From: Aphis gossypii
Lineage: Eukaryota > Arthropoda > Insecta > Hemiptera > Aphididae
Assembly: GCF_020184175.1 (NCBI RefSeq)
Contig: NC_065530.1
Coordinates: forward strand, 67,247,260-67,311,259
Direction of reading: 5' to 3'
DNA length: 64,000 bases
Below are positions 26,081-38,500 of the stretch, piece after piece. Within the stretch, counting starts at the first letter, position 1, and each line of letters starts with the position of its first letter. The notes beneath the pieces were generated by a model. That model did not search any database and was not told where the DNA came from. It saw only the letters and a list, made by a program, of their open reading frames with translations. Position numbers and translations under genes: made by a program.

Positions 26081-26084
26081 TATA

Positions 26085-26260
26085 TTATAACCTAAGCTAA
26101 CAAATAATCTCCGTTCAGAATCGTTTTTTGTTTACAATGATACCTTACATTGGATTAAAATTTAATACCTCCATTATAGTGACCTACTATACAGCAGAGA
26201 GTTACTCACTTGACCAAGCTTTTTAATTTTTATACTGCATGATACTATTACCAAATCACA
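26085..26260 (+). repeat. Dispersed repeat copy 1 (family B)
   Basis: Contains CTCCGTTCAGAATCGTTTTT and downstream CTATACAGCAGAGAGTTACT, shared with copies at 38212 and 52785 in the same orientation. Confidence 0.7.
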
Positions 26261-26319
26261 TGTGTTGTAAGTTAAAGGAAGAGGGCATAAAAAAAATGTG
26301 TACCCAGGACAGCAAAATC

Positions 26320-26334
26320 CTAAATACGCCACTG
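26320..26334 (-). mobile_element. Solo CAGTGGCGTA-type transposon terminus
   Basis: CTAAATACGCCACTG is the reversed CAGTGGCGTATTTAG end of a hAT-like family found several times in the window; the partner end was not found. Confidence 0.4.
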
Positions 26335-26338
26335 GTTA

Positions 26339-26840
26339 CAGTGGGAACTTCGATTATCCGTCAGGCACCGGTCCAAAACCCTAACAAATACCTAATCCAA
26401 TAGACGGTTAGTCGGATGTATAGAAATTTGAGGTTTTTATTTTTTTGTAAATGAAACGTAAAAAATTGGTTTTTAATTTTCATACATTGTTTTACATACG
26501 TAGGTATGTATATATTTTATTATGAAATACTGTAATTTAAGAAGATCGATGTAATTATGTTTTCAATAGAAACAATATAATATATTTTTTTTAATATTCT
26601 GTTATTTTTGTTTGCTTTGTATAATAGTTTGTGGTTTTGAATTAGCAAAGTTTCTCATTTGTCGTAAGATCAATGCACTGATATATATCAAAAAATAATA
26701 TTATTTTCATCATTTTGTCATGCATACCAATCCATGAATTGTTGAATGCAAGCGGCAGCTTCTCTGGTTTTCTTGCGCTTGTCTTTTTAAGATGATATTT
26801 AATAAATAGCGTCTTTAGAGACTCTACCACCATATTTAGC
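26339..26840 (-). mobile_element. pogo/Tigger-like transposon relic (3' part)
   Basis: Begins with CAGTGGGAACTTCGATTATC at a TA site, close to the CAGTnnAACCTCGATTATCCG terminus of pogo/Tigger elements. Upstream on the minus strand (about 26690-26800) a frame reads KKDKRKKTREAAACIQQF, then MDWYA, a stop, and QNDENNI. This looks like the C-terminal tail of such a transposase at the expected distance from the terminus. The catalytic domain and other terminus were not found. Confidence 0.42.
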
Positions 26841-28818
26841 TTTGGTATCAGTTATCTAAATTAGTAGTTTCTGGTCTATATAGCCTTTTCAATGATTTAT
26901 TCGTCCGTCAACAATTGATGATAATCATTTTGTTCATTACAAATAATCCATTTGTTAATTTCCTGTTAGTTATCAAAAATAATGTTTTTGTTAGGTCATA
27001 TTGATTGTTTAAATAAATTCACCAAATGAATTTTCCTTACCTATTTAAGAAATACAGTTTAATTTCACTGGCATTTTTTTTTTTTTTTTTTTTGTCATTA
27101 ATTTTTGTTCGTGGCACATACAATTCTTTACTCAAATCAACGGTAAAAGCACCTTCCTTAAGAGTTAAGTTTACTAATGATTTCCATTTTTTTTTTTTAA
27201 TGTAAGACGACTACGATTTAACTAGACGATCAAAATCAAACTGATAGGTATACGACCGAATGAATTTGTCACACATTAACGAATAATTGCCAAATAACTT
27301 ATTGTATACACATCTAGTTATATATTAAATCTACGTACACACAATAATCTCGTTTGTAAGTATGCTTATGCGCATTTCATATATTATTTAAAAAAAATTA
27401 AATTATCAATAAATTGCTTCTTTTTTTGTGAAATTATATCATTTCATTTAAAATTGTTTTCTAAATTGTATAATTTTAATTGTTCTTAAAATTCGAATAG
27501 TAATTCACACTTATTTGTCGAGGTAATCAAAATTGTATAAAGACTCAAACATTAAGTGTTCCTTGATTTCTAGCTGTATCTCGTCAGAAAATCAGCAATA
27601 TTTTTCCATAATATTAACACATTAAATATTCATTTATGAATCTGAAAACATAATTAATCTGATCATATTAATTGATACCAAAAAAAAAGAAGATATTTGT
27701 TTTGTTTTCATTTATTTTTTTTTTTACAATAGTACAAATTTTATGAATAATATAATTTATACACGGTTCTTAAGAATATCAAACTAATAAAAAAAATTAT
27801 TTTATTTAAAAGTACATGTTGTTTATAATTATTTATAACAGTATAAGTACTTTGAAATAGAATAGCTTTTAAATTATAGTATATTTTAATATCGTTGATT
27901 AGATTTTATTAAATTCACATTCAATTTATATTATACATATAAATTGTAAATCATATTTATATAACAAATCATAACTCATCATGCGTCAGATGACATAATA
28001 TTATGGTAGGTACTAAATAACTTCTATGTAGGCAAATAGGTGTTCAATCTGGTCATTTAATTTATATTATGGTAGTTGTATGGTATAATATAAAAAGAAA
28101 AATTCGATAAAATTTCCATTTTTAATTGTATGTAATGTAAGTAATGTAATAACTAATAATTTTTTATTTGGGCAGTTACATAAATACATTACATTTCGAT
28201 TGAATCTTAAAATGTAAACATTTCAAATTGTTAAAATTGTTCACGGCAGTTATTAGGAATTACAGGGCATATCTAAGATAATGATAAATGTTTTTATATT
28301 TATATTCCATTATTGAAAATAACCTTGGTACACATTGCCCTCCTCTTCATAAAGCTGCTTTGTACAAGAGTTAAATTATAAAAAAAAAAAATTATTTTGT
28401 CACCTTGGACAATTCCTCTTGTACATAATATAATAAGTGTTTGTCGACCCATTTTTTGGTCCCTGCTTTTAGGAACATATTTATGTACAGGCCTAAAACA
28501 TAAAGAAATTACCCCATATTGGTTTTACCCCCAAAACTTTCACTTTTATACATGAGATCATTCCTTCAAGTATGTTTACGTTATTCCTACTAAAAAATCC
28601 ATCGGTAACGAGGTTAGACAGCAACCGATAATAGAAAACACTACCATGGAAAACTTCAACCTGAATATCTTATTATACGTATATTTACAGATGATAATTT
28701 ATATTATGCATACCTATTATCTACACTAGAAAATATGTTTCATTAAAAATCTGAAAACTTGATCGTAAAAATTGACTTTTGTCGATCTGTAAACTTATAT
28801 AATATTATAATATATACA
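26841..28818. other. Gene-free AT-rich stretch
   Basis: Homopolymer T runs (near 27067-27092 and 27710-27725) and no exon-like frames seen. Confidence 0.45.
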
Positions 28819-29484
28819 GTATACAGGATGATTCACCAAGCATGCTTACTCTCATTTATCCTGAAATTATAAAGTTATTAATAATTAAAAATTATTTGTA
28901 TTAATTAATCAATAAATCAAATTATTATATTTAAGGACATTATTTTCGTCTATTTAGATTTTTTATAAATATTATTTAAGTAGTGTCCTACGATGGTACA
29001 AACTTTTTTTTTTTAAAGTATCCAACATTTTTCACTGCAGATTGTAAATGATTTTATTACAAATTTTGATATATCTGAGTTAAAATTTGAATTAGTAGTT
29101 TTTTAATTAGAATAAAATATATATACTTCTACACTTGTAGGTACTATGGGGATAATAGTCCTTAAAAATGGTTTCGAAAATATATACAATATGTGTAATG
29201 CTGTATCTAGTATTTATTTTTACAAATTACTAGTGTTAATAGATAAATAATATTAATTACAAAAATGTTAAAAATATCATTATAGACCTAACCTATAAAC
29301 TATCGAATGAACCAACTATCTTTATTAATTAGTACCTACACTAAGTTAAATAACTTAAGAACTACTCGTTTAAACATTGATTTTAATATAAAATATTTTT
29401 TTTAAATATGGTCCTTAAATATAGTTCCAAAAATCTGAACTTCAAAAAAATGAGTGTAAACTTACTTTGTAAATCATCTTATAC
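28819..29484. mobile_element. TIR element, about 666 bp, non-autonomous
   Basis: The left end GTATACAGGATGATTCACCA then AGCATGCTTACTCTCATTT, and the reversed right end GTATAAGATGATTTACAAAG then TAAGTTTACACTCATTT, form imperfect inverted repeats of about 38 bp. The interior is AT-rich and non-coding. The superfamily is not assignable because the target duplication is unclear. Confidence 0.65.
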
Positions 29485-31992
29485 ATGAATATGAGAATAA
29501 ATGTTTGCAAGATGTTGGATTTATTTCCGAAAACTTTTGAATTGTTCATTTAACCAGATATACTTAGTACTTTTCATTAGAATTCAGTACAATGAATAAA
29601 AAATTATAAGCTTCACAAAAATATACACAAATTAATCATTAAATAGTTTTGTTTGCAAACATTGTTAATTTTTTTACAGGTAAAATGTTCTTATAAAATT
29701 CAGCTTTGAAAATATTAAGGCCGTGTTAACCTATACCGATTGTTATTTTCTCCCTGTACATTTTTCCCAAAAACTATTGAACATTTTGCACAATTTTGTC
29801 AAAATTAAAATAACAGATATATTTTAAAATTTTAATTTATAATCAATAGATGTGGTTTATAAAAGAAACTTTTTTTACTTCCTTCTTTCCGTTTAAAAGC
29901 TAATATACTTACAAACTAATATCATATACAATAAACTTATGCCGATTGGCTATTTGAAATTTTGTTACATATATTGGAGTTAGAGATATTATAACCATTT
30001 ACTTATGAAATAAAAACAAATATTTAATTTATTTTTGCAATACTTAATACTATTTATTTTTTTCCCGCTGTCAGTGATGATACTATGAAATGAATACTAT
30101 TATGATGGTTATTTAATAATAAGTTCCCGCTATATTAAATGTACACGACACTAAATTCTGTATTATAATATTTTAATATTGGTAAATCACATTTATCGTG
30201 TTTGAATGTAATTTAATATTGAAGTGAATGAATTTTTAGCATAAAATAAAAAAATTAATTTTTCAGTCAAGATGTTCATTTTACTGTTTTAAAAAAATCA
30301 AAAAACAAAATCTCATCCATTCTCTGACAGTACATTAATAATAAATATCACTAAATAATTAATATTCAAACATATATTTACTATGATGTATAATGATAGT
30401 GATGATAATGATGATATCGAACACGTTCTCAAAATATATTTTAGCTGAATTCCCGTACACGCTTCTTCGCAGACGAATTGTTCGAATTATCTTTCGAATA
30501 ACTTTTATGATGTCCCTATTCAATCGTTATTGTTCGTGATTATTATTATTACTATTATCGTTATTACTATTAATAATGTTATAACTATATTACTATTATT
30601 ATATTATGGATATGGGCCTGCGAAAAGCGATACAAACAAGGTCGCGCGCGTTTACAGTCAGTGGCGTACTTAGATTTTGACAAGAGTATAAGCACTGATG
30701 ATAATGATGATATTTTATTGAAACGATACTTTAGATAATAGGTAATTTTATTTTTATAAATAATGTTTTAATATATTATGAAATATAGTATTTATAAAGA
30801 TGATTATTCCTTATCGTTAAATTGCAAGTATCGGGAAAGTACCTACACAGAGAATTAAAAAGTGCTATGGAGCCAGTCTCGTCTGCTTCATTAGAGCCCT
30901 CCTCGTATAGTACGCCACTGATTTCCATGTACATTTCACCTATAAATATAATATATAATATATAGAAATATATATATTAACGCTAAATGTTAAACGCACG
31001 TTTGCCTACATAGGTATATTAAATTTATAAAATACACACTTGTGCCGGGATAACCATGTGGATCCCGCGAACAGTCTTAAAATCATTATATTAATTTTAT
31101 TTTTAGTTTTTTTTTCTAAAAGTTTTTGTATTTTTTATCTCGTGGCCCACTTGCTCCCTCGTTTCTTTCTGCTGCACACCCTACAGTACCAAAGAAATAC
31201 ACTATACTGACAAGTTTTCTGACAATTTTTCAGCACATGGTAGTTTGAGGTTGCCCCCTCATAATAATATAATAAGTATAATATACCCCCACGGTAAATG
31301 AGGCAAATCCGTAATGTAACCTCACACGGGTAAAATACGATTAAGCACACTTTTATTTTCAAGCTACTTTTTAAGTGTTACGTATGTACAATTTAACACG
31401 CATTTTTTTTATTCATAATACAACCAAAATTATTGAAACGAAAACTATAAATGACTCAAGTAGGTACTCAATAAAATCATACTCTCAACATATTGGAAAT
31501 TTATGTGATATAATATGTTCACCGTGGCCAAATACACGTCTAGTAAACGTTGAAAATGAATGAATTATTGATTTATTTGAAATTCATCGATTATCGGACT
31601 TTCAAAATATTTTTGTTTCGTGTTTTCAAATATTCAAATAATTCTTTTTTTCATATTATATGGTTCCGGTATATTATAATGTACATCGGTAATTTTCAAA
31701 AAAAATTAACACAATGGGAACGAACGTTGTTAACGAAATTGTACTAAATCATATATTATGAATATTATTGTTTTTCCGGTATTGGCAGCCATTCCATTGG
31801 TATATATACATAATCAACGTGTGCTCAATCGTACGACAGGCCTCCCGTTTGTCGGAGGGTAGGGGGGGAAGGGCCACTTTACGAGAAAAAACCCGAAAAC
31901 AACAGTGTGTGTTTATATATATATATATATAAGTAATATATTATATAAACATATATGCGCGGTAACCGCGGCCGGTCGGTGCAGGTCGGTCA
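29485..31992. other. Intergenic region and mAChR-A 3' side
   Basis: AT-rich, with the TIR element at 30659-30920 inside it. The receptor 3' UTR must begin at 31992 going left. Minus-strand AATAAA hexamers occur at 31572-31577 and 31408-31413, but the used one is not known. Confidence 0.4.
30659..30920. mobile_element. Short CAGTGGCGTAC TIR element, 262 bp
   Basis: Starts CAGTGGCGTACTTAGATTTT and ends GTACGCCACTG, giving an inverted repeat of about 12 bp. No clean flanking duplication (TTTACAGT versus ATTTCCAT). Non-coding. hAT-like by terminus only. Confidence 0.6.
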
Positions 31993-32562
31993 TCACGCAC
32001 GGAAGTGCGGCGGCTGCCTGCGAGTGTTCCACTTGCACTTGAGTATCCGGACGTAGGTCATGCGGAAAGTGGCGTTGCACAGGGCGTAGCACACCGGGTT
32101 GATGGTGCTGTTGATGTAGCATAGGTAATAGAAAAAGTCCCACATGCCCTTCGTCACCCACTCCTTGTTGCTGTCGACCTCGTGGCCGCCGCCGGCCCCG
32201 TCGTCACCCCCCGTGGGCGCCGTGAACGGTTTCAGCAGCACCAGTATGTTGTAGGGCGTCCACGTGATGATGAACGTCAGCAGTATGGCCGACAGCGTTT
32301 TGGCCGCCTTCCGTTCGCTCTTCTTCTCCTGGAATTTTTTCTTCTTTTTTTCCTTCGCCTGGAGCGCGGCTCCCTGCGCCCTGGGGTTGTTCAGCTGCTT
32401 CTGATGCACGATCTTCATCAGCGGCAGCCGGACGTCCGGCTGCGACGGTGTCATCCTGCAGTTTGCCGCGCGCGTCTCCTCGTAACACCCGTGATACTGT
32501 CTCACTGTCGGCGCGTCTTGCAGGTCGCTGTCGCCCGGCAACTTTATCACGATCGTGTACAC
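31993..32562 (-). CDS. mAChR-A: mAChR-A exon 5: end of loop 3, TM6-TM7, C-tail
   Basis: Acceptor TTTTACAG. Begins VYTIVIKLPG, has basic KEKKKKKFQEKKSERKAAKT before TM6, then TM6, an extended acidic third extracellular loop (GGDDGAGGGHEVDSNKE), TM7 and a short tail RILKCKWNTRR. TGA at 31993-31995. Confidence 0.95.
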   Translation of the reverse strand: MYTIVIKLPGDSDLQDAPTVRQYHGCYEETRAANCRMTPSQPDVRLPLMKIVHQKQLNNPRAQGAALQAKEKKKKKFQEKKSERKAAKTLSAILLTFIITWTPYNILVLLKPFTAPTGGDDGAGGGHEVDSNKEWVTKGMWDFFYYLCYINSTINPVCYALCNATFRMTYVRILKCKWNTRRQPPHFRA

Positions 32563-35500
32563 CTGTAAAATATCATTATCGAACGTGGCACGAAAATACC
32601 ACGCGTTCGCGTTATTAATATTATTGTTTTTCAGTGTCGTTATTGTTATTTTAGTATTTTAGAAAATTATTAATGCCGTGGAACATGTATAGTTCCGAGA
32701 TTTTAAAAATCATATACATTAATTTTGTTATAAGTATTTTCCAACTATAGAGAATCATTTTATTTATTTTAGCGTTTTAAATATGTTAATTTATTATTAA
32801 GCGATATATTATGTACAAGGACTATTGATATAATAATATCTATAAGACCGAGGTATTAGATTAGGATATCTGCTGCAAATATAACTTATAAAGTTATAAG
32901 ACTTTATACTATAAAACTTATACATTTTTAAACGAAGAAAACATTTCTATAGATATATTTTCATTAGACGTTCATCCTAGTCGAAAATGCATCGCAAAGC
33001 GATTTCTCAGATAATATGTTCTAAGAAAATATTATGTAGGTCTTCGACTTATAAACCAATTTTAATTTTCATGTGACCATGTTTGTATATATAAATTTAC
33101 TTCTTAGATTACCTAGATTATAAATTGCGAATATGGCTGCTAAAGTATTACGAAATAGTCGAAATAAATAATAAAAATAAAATCGAGTAGAAAACTAATG
33201 ATGTAATATTATGTTATACTTTATGACCTTCCATGGATTATATACAATTTTTACAAAGTTAATATTTTAAAAATTTAAATTCTCATATAACTTTATAAAG
33301 ACATCTGTTTATTATCCAATGTGAAATCGAACGAAAATACTTTTTCATAATATTATATACCCTTTAAATTAATGCTAATATAGATAAAAAAATGCTATGT
33401 AATATTATGCATTTATTAAAGATTGTTGGTGCATGTATTGAATATACAATATTATACAGACCATGATATACAGCTGCACTCACTGATAAGTATGGCAGGC
33501 ACGGATTTGATTTCTTGGGGAAATTTTATACTGGATGATAGCTTATTGTTTTCTTCATAAAAAAATATGTATCAAGAAGTAATGTAACTTCACCATTTTT
33601 TATTTTTATTTCGTAGTTTTAACTATATTTATAGATTTATTATAAAGAAAAATTAATTTTATATTATTTTCTAACATTTTTAGGCAATATACAAGCACGA
33701 GATAAATATGTTATTAATTATTTGTAAAACAATACAATAGAATTTTCATAGAAAAATGATATACTTATTGATAAATTTGTAGAAGTCAAAGTATCTACAA
33801 AATAATATTATTATAATATAGTATAATTAATAATGATGTTTCATATTTGCTTCTGACTTATATTTTTCTTTTAAAGATTTTAAACAGTATTTATTTTCAG
33901 AACTTTTTGATCATTTGTATTCTGCTTAAAAATTATTAAAAAACATATAAGTGTATTTTACTTTTTAAATAATAAACTTGATATACTAATAGTCTTGTGA
34001 ATTATGATTTTGAATATCTAATACTTATGAATTTATTTTATAGATTTTTTTTTAATTTTTTTTCTATTTTCTATTTATTTTTTGATTGATGGAAAATTAT
34101 CAAAATAATAAATAATATAATAATAATAAAAATTTGAAAAATCCGATTTTATTTTTTTTATACTAGGTATTTTACTAGTTTTGTTGCTTAATTCTTTTTC
34201 TTTTGATTTTTGGTGTTTTAAAATCCGTACTCAGTTTGTGATAAATTATCGCGTACTTACCGAATCGCTGGACAAAGATCGGCGGGTCAGTCGGTTGTTA
34301 TTGTTGACCGCGTGATACGATTTTATCGGCGTCGGCGTTGTGGGCTGCTGTTGATGTATCACGTTCAACGACGTCGACCTGGACACGGTAGTACCGTAGC
34401 TTATGCCCCCCGGCACGTCGCTGGGCGTCTGGTCGTCTTCCTCATCGTAATCGTCGTCGCGGCCTGAGTGCCACCAGTCCACGCACCAATCGCGCAGCCA
34501 CGACCACGTCAGCAGGCGCCTCGCTTTCTAAAACAACACCCGATCGCCATTATGGTTGGTTGGCGTATGATTATATGATATAATATAGCTATACGAATAG
34601 GGGAATTTATAGGGAGTGTATGGAGACCAATCGGACGGCGTTGTCAGAAAACATATCATGAAAAAATAAAAATATGTAGTAAATCTACATACATATTATT
34701 CATACATTTTTACTTATGAAGCCTAAACGAGTTATGTAAAAACTACGTATTATACGGTTTCAACCCTTATCCACTTAAAACTGCATAATATATATATGTA
34801 TAATAGATTACGGTTGGTTATTAACAAATATTGTATAGGACAGAAAACATCAAGAATTTATTCTCGAAAAGGTTCTGAAAAATACATTCAGAACTTGTTA
34901 TATTTTATTAGGTATTTAAAATTGAGTGTTATAGCACACAAACATCACTGTTGGCCAGACCTCATAGTTTCAACAGCGGTGACGCGTTTTTTTTCTAAGT
35001 TCACTCACATATTATTTACTATGCACTTGTTTATTTCTTTCCTCGATACAATTACTCTCTGTCATAAATTATTTACCTACTTGTTATTAATTTATAAAAT
35101 ATAATTTAAATAAAAATTCAAATTTAAATAGTATTACAAAATAACACTGTCGCATGATTTAAAGAAAATAGCTATACTAATCTGATGATAAAATCTGACA
35201 TTTTGTAAGTGCTTATAGTAAACCATGTTATGGTTCTTTAACGGTCGTTGTTTGTAATTTTTTTTTTTTTTTTGAACAATATGATTCAATTTCAAAATAC
35301 GAGTTTACTATTTTTGAAGAACATTAAATAAAATACAAATTTATTTATGTTTTCTGACATTACCGAAATCCTTTTGCCGAGCAAACGATTATTATCTTAG
35401 TCCCTATGGGAATTCGTTAGGTTTCCGTTCCCGGACTAAGCCACCGGGTTGGTCCTGCAGGAGGAATGCACGCGGTCAATACGCGCGCTCTAGGGTCAGA

Positions 35501-38500
35501 CTATGCTCTGTATAGACTCGCTGTCTTGGGAGTTGCTCGCATTCGACGACTAACACAAACGAATTATTTCGGGCTGCTTCCTGGAACGTCTAATCGGAAT
35601 TGAAAATTTTCTCTTGACAGAGGGTCTTAATAATGCTAACTAATTTGGCGATAAGTATTTTTATGGATGGTCAATTTGTGCTTTCGACTTTCGAGGTTAT
35701 TTTTTAATATTATTTAGTTTTATCTAACAATATAAAACAACATTATGTCGTTACACATTATTTTTATACTTATATCTTATGCGTATGCTTATACAACAAT
35801 CATATATCTTGATATTTTCTAACATTTTCATTAAATACATTTTATAAAAAATTGTGTTTAAAATATTATAAAATGTACTAAAGGAAAAAAATTAATTTAT
35901 TATGAGCTTTTTAACTTCTCATCGTTAAGTATCAAGTATAATACCCTTATGGTTATTATTACGTATTTATATACGTGTGAAATTACTTATCTTTAATAGA
36001 AATATTAGCTCATTTTATATTGATATTATTACATTTGTTAAGTTAGTTTATAAATACCAATGAACACTGAGAGTACGCTTTGCGCAATGAACTGGTTTCA
36101 TACAATTCCCGCCGATCCAATGAATTCGCTTGATTCGACTCGGACCGTATGCGACACCACGTTTCCTCGTGTTGATGATCGCTAAAACGTATAAATAAAA
36201 AAAAGTATATTTATATAAGCATACACCACTGAGGGAAAACGATTTTTGTGCTGTTTTCTACGTTCTCACTTGTGTGCTTTATTCATGGCTTGCAGATTCG
36301 GCAAGTCTTTTTGTCTCTTTTTTGTCTCTCTGTATATACGGAAATACAGAAAACACATCACTGTTACCGGTACGTAAAAAGCAGCAATGGCCGTACCAAA
36401 AGTAATGTACTGATTGGTCAGTATGAACTGTATATAACACTGAATTTCGGGCACGGTCCGACGACCTTCTATGATCGGCCACAGATAAATCCATGGTGGC
36501 CATAAGCCGAGCGAAATGATCCAGGCAGCCGCTGAAAATAAAAAAATCATATTAAGTTTAATTATTGCTACAGATTCGGTTTACGTTATACGAGTCGTAA
36601 TGTCGTATACTTCATAAATTGCAGTGAATACATTTTGAAAATATATTATTATTATTTCGGTACGTTATGATAAAATTCTGTGTTTTTCAAGACCAACGAG
36701 AAACCGATTTAACAGTTCATTAAAATCATAGGTAGGTCAATAGGTACCAATACGCTAAATGAAATCTCAACAACGCGTCATCTCTTAATTAAAACTGCCT
36801 ATTACAATCAACTCTTTATAATTTATTTTTTATTTCTAAAAAATATAAACTCAAACAAATTAAAGGTACTTAAGCTGATTGATAATAATTATTCGTACAT
36901 TATTAACACTGAAACAACCATTAGAAAAACAAATAAAACGAAGAGTTCTGTAATATTTTTCATTTTATGCTTGAATAATTTTCACATCAAGTATAATAAT
37001 TTAAAATATATCAAAACAGCTGCATTGACGTTAGATTCATTGCTATTGAATAGAACTAACTTTATTAAAAATAACACTTCAGTCTCTAAATCGTAATATT
37101 ATTTAACCATACAGAGTACAACTATATTCAGAATATTAATATATTACGTTCTTTCTTCTCAAAGTATTTATTAATCAACATAGAATTTAACTGCAACGTC
37201 TAAAACTATACGAAAATAACCACCATGTCGTTTTACTTAAAATATTTTTAAGTAATATATTTTAACGATTAACGATTGGTATCCTATTTAAAATTATTAT
37301 TCATGAAAAAATTGTCAACAATTAAATAATTAAAATTTTCATTGATTGATCAAAAATTAAAAATATTAGAAACCTGTTAGTCTTCAAGAATAAAGTTTGG
37401 TTTATCTATATTAATAATATTTTTCAAACTTAAATATTTTGAGTACAGCCAAATGAATGTATTGATTTAACAATAATGTATGTGTTTTTTGTCTATTATC
37501 ACCATTTTAGGCGATTAAAAATTTATCAATTTTCATTTTTGAATGTAATCCCTGATAAAAAATTGAATCAAAATAAAACTTTTTTAAGTAAAAAGTGAAC
37601 AATTTATACTTTTTTTCAAAATAAAAAAAAAAATAATGTAAAACAAGATTTTTTACGCATAACCTATATTTAACAAAATCAATTTTGATTTTTTTTGTTT
37701 TGGTCTGTCTCTAAATTAATAATCATAGATACTTATAAGTAAGTACATGATAAAATTTTCAAAGTATTTTGACTCTTTTTTATAGACATCTCAAGTTACT
37801 CGAAAATTGTTCTTATACTAATTGAAAAATATCGAAAATAAAATAGCCACAATATTTATGTTTATTAGAGTTTAAGTTTGAATTTTAATAAAAATCTCTC
37901 AAATCGCAAAAATGTACAAATCATTATATAGTTAAAATGCTTAAAATTTATAATATCCATGACTGTAGTTTGAAAATTTGATACAGAATTTTTAAAATAA
38001 GTTGTTTTTAGTTTATTAAGTATTACGATTTTAGTTATTTAATTGTAATTTAAAAATAATATCCGTGGGTAGGTAATTGAAACTTATAACATATTTTATA
38101 TACTTGATGACATTTATAAATAACAATATGTTCTTGGAAAAAAATTAATTAACATGGCGTATTATTAATAATAAAATAAATAACTATAAAAACAGCATAA
38201 ATTTATCATAAAATATACTAAATAATGAAGTCTGCTATTGACTTCATTCAGAACCATTTTTTGTATACAATCATCTGCCATTGAATTAAAATTTAAAATG
38301 TATATTATTATGTCTTTTTCCTAAATGACGAGGTACACTTGACAGTAAAACTGTTTTATACTTTCAGTTTTTTTTAACTATATTTATAATAACATTACGG
38401 ATAACCAAACATTTTCTATTTATGTATTCATATCCAAATAATAACATTTTTCCAACTTAAGTAAGCTAATATTTAATAGATTATAAACAAATATAGGTAT

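Noticed and set aside
28330..28435. Inverted CTTTGTACAAGAG / CTCTTGTACA pair as a possible transposon or hairpin RNA.
   Set aside because: Short arms, no flanking duplication and no second copy noticed.
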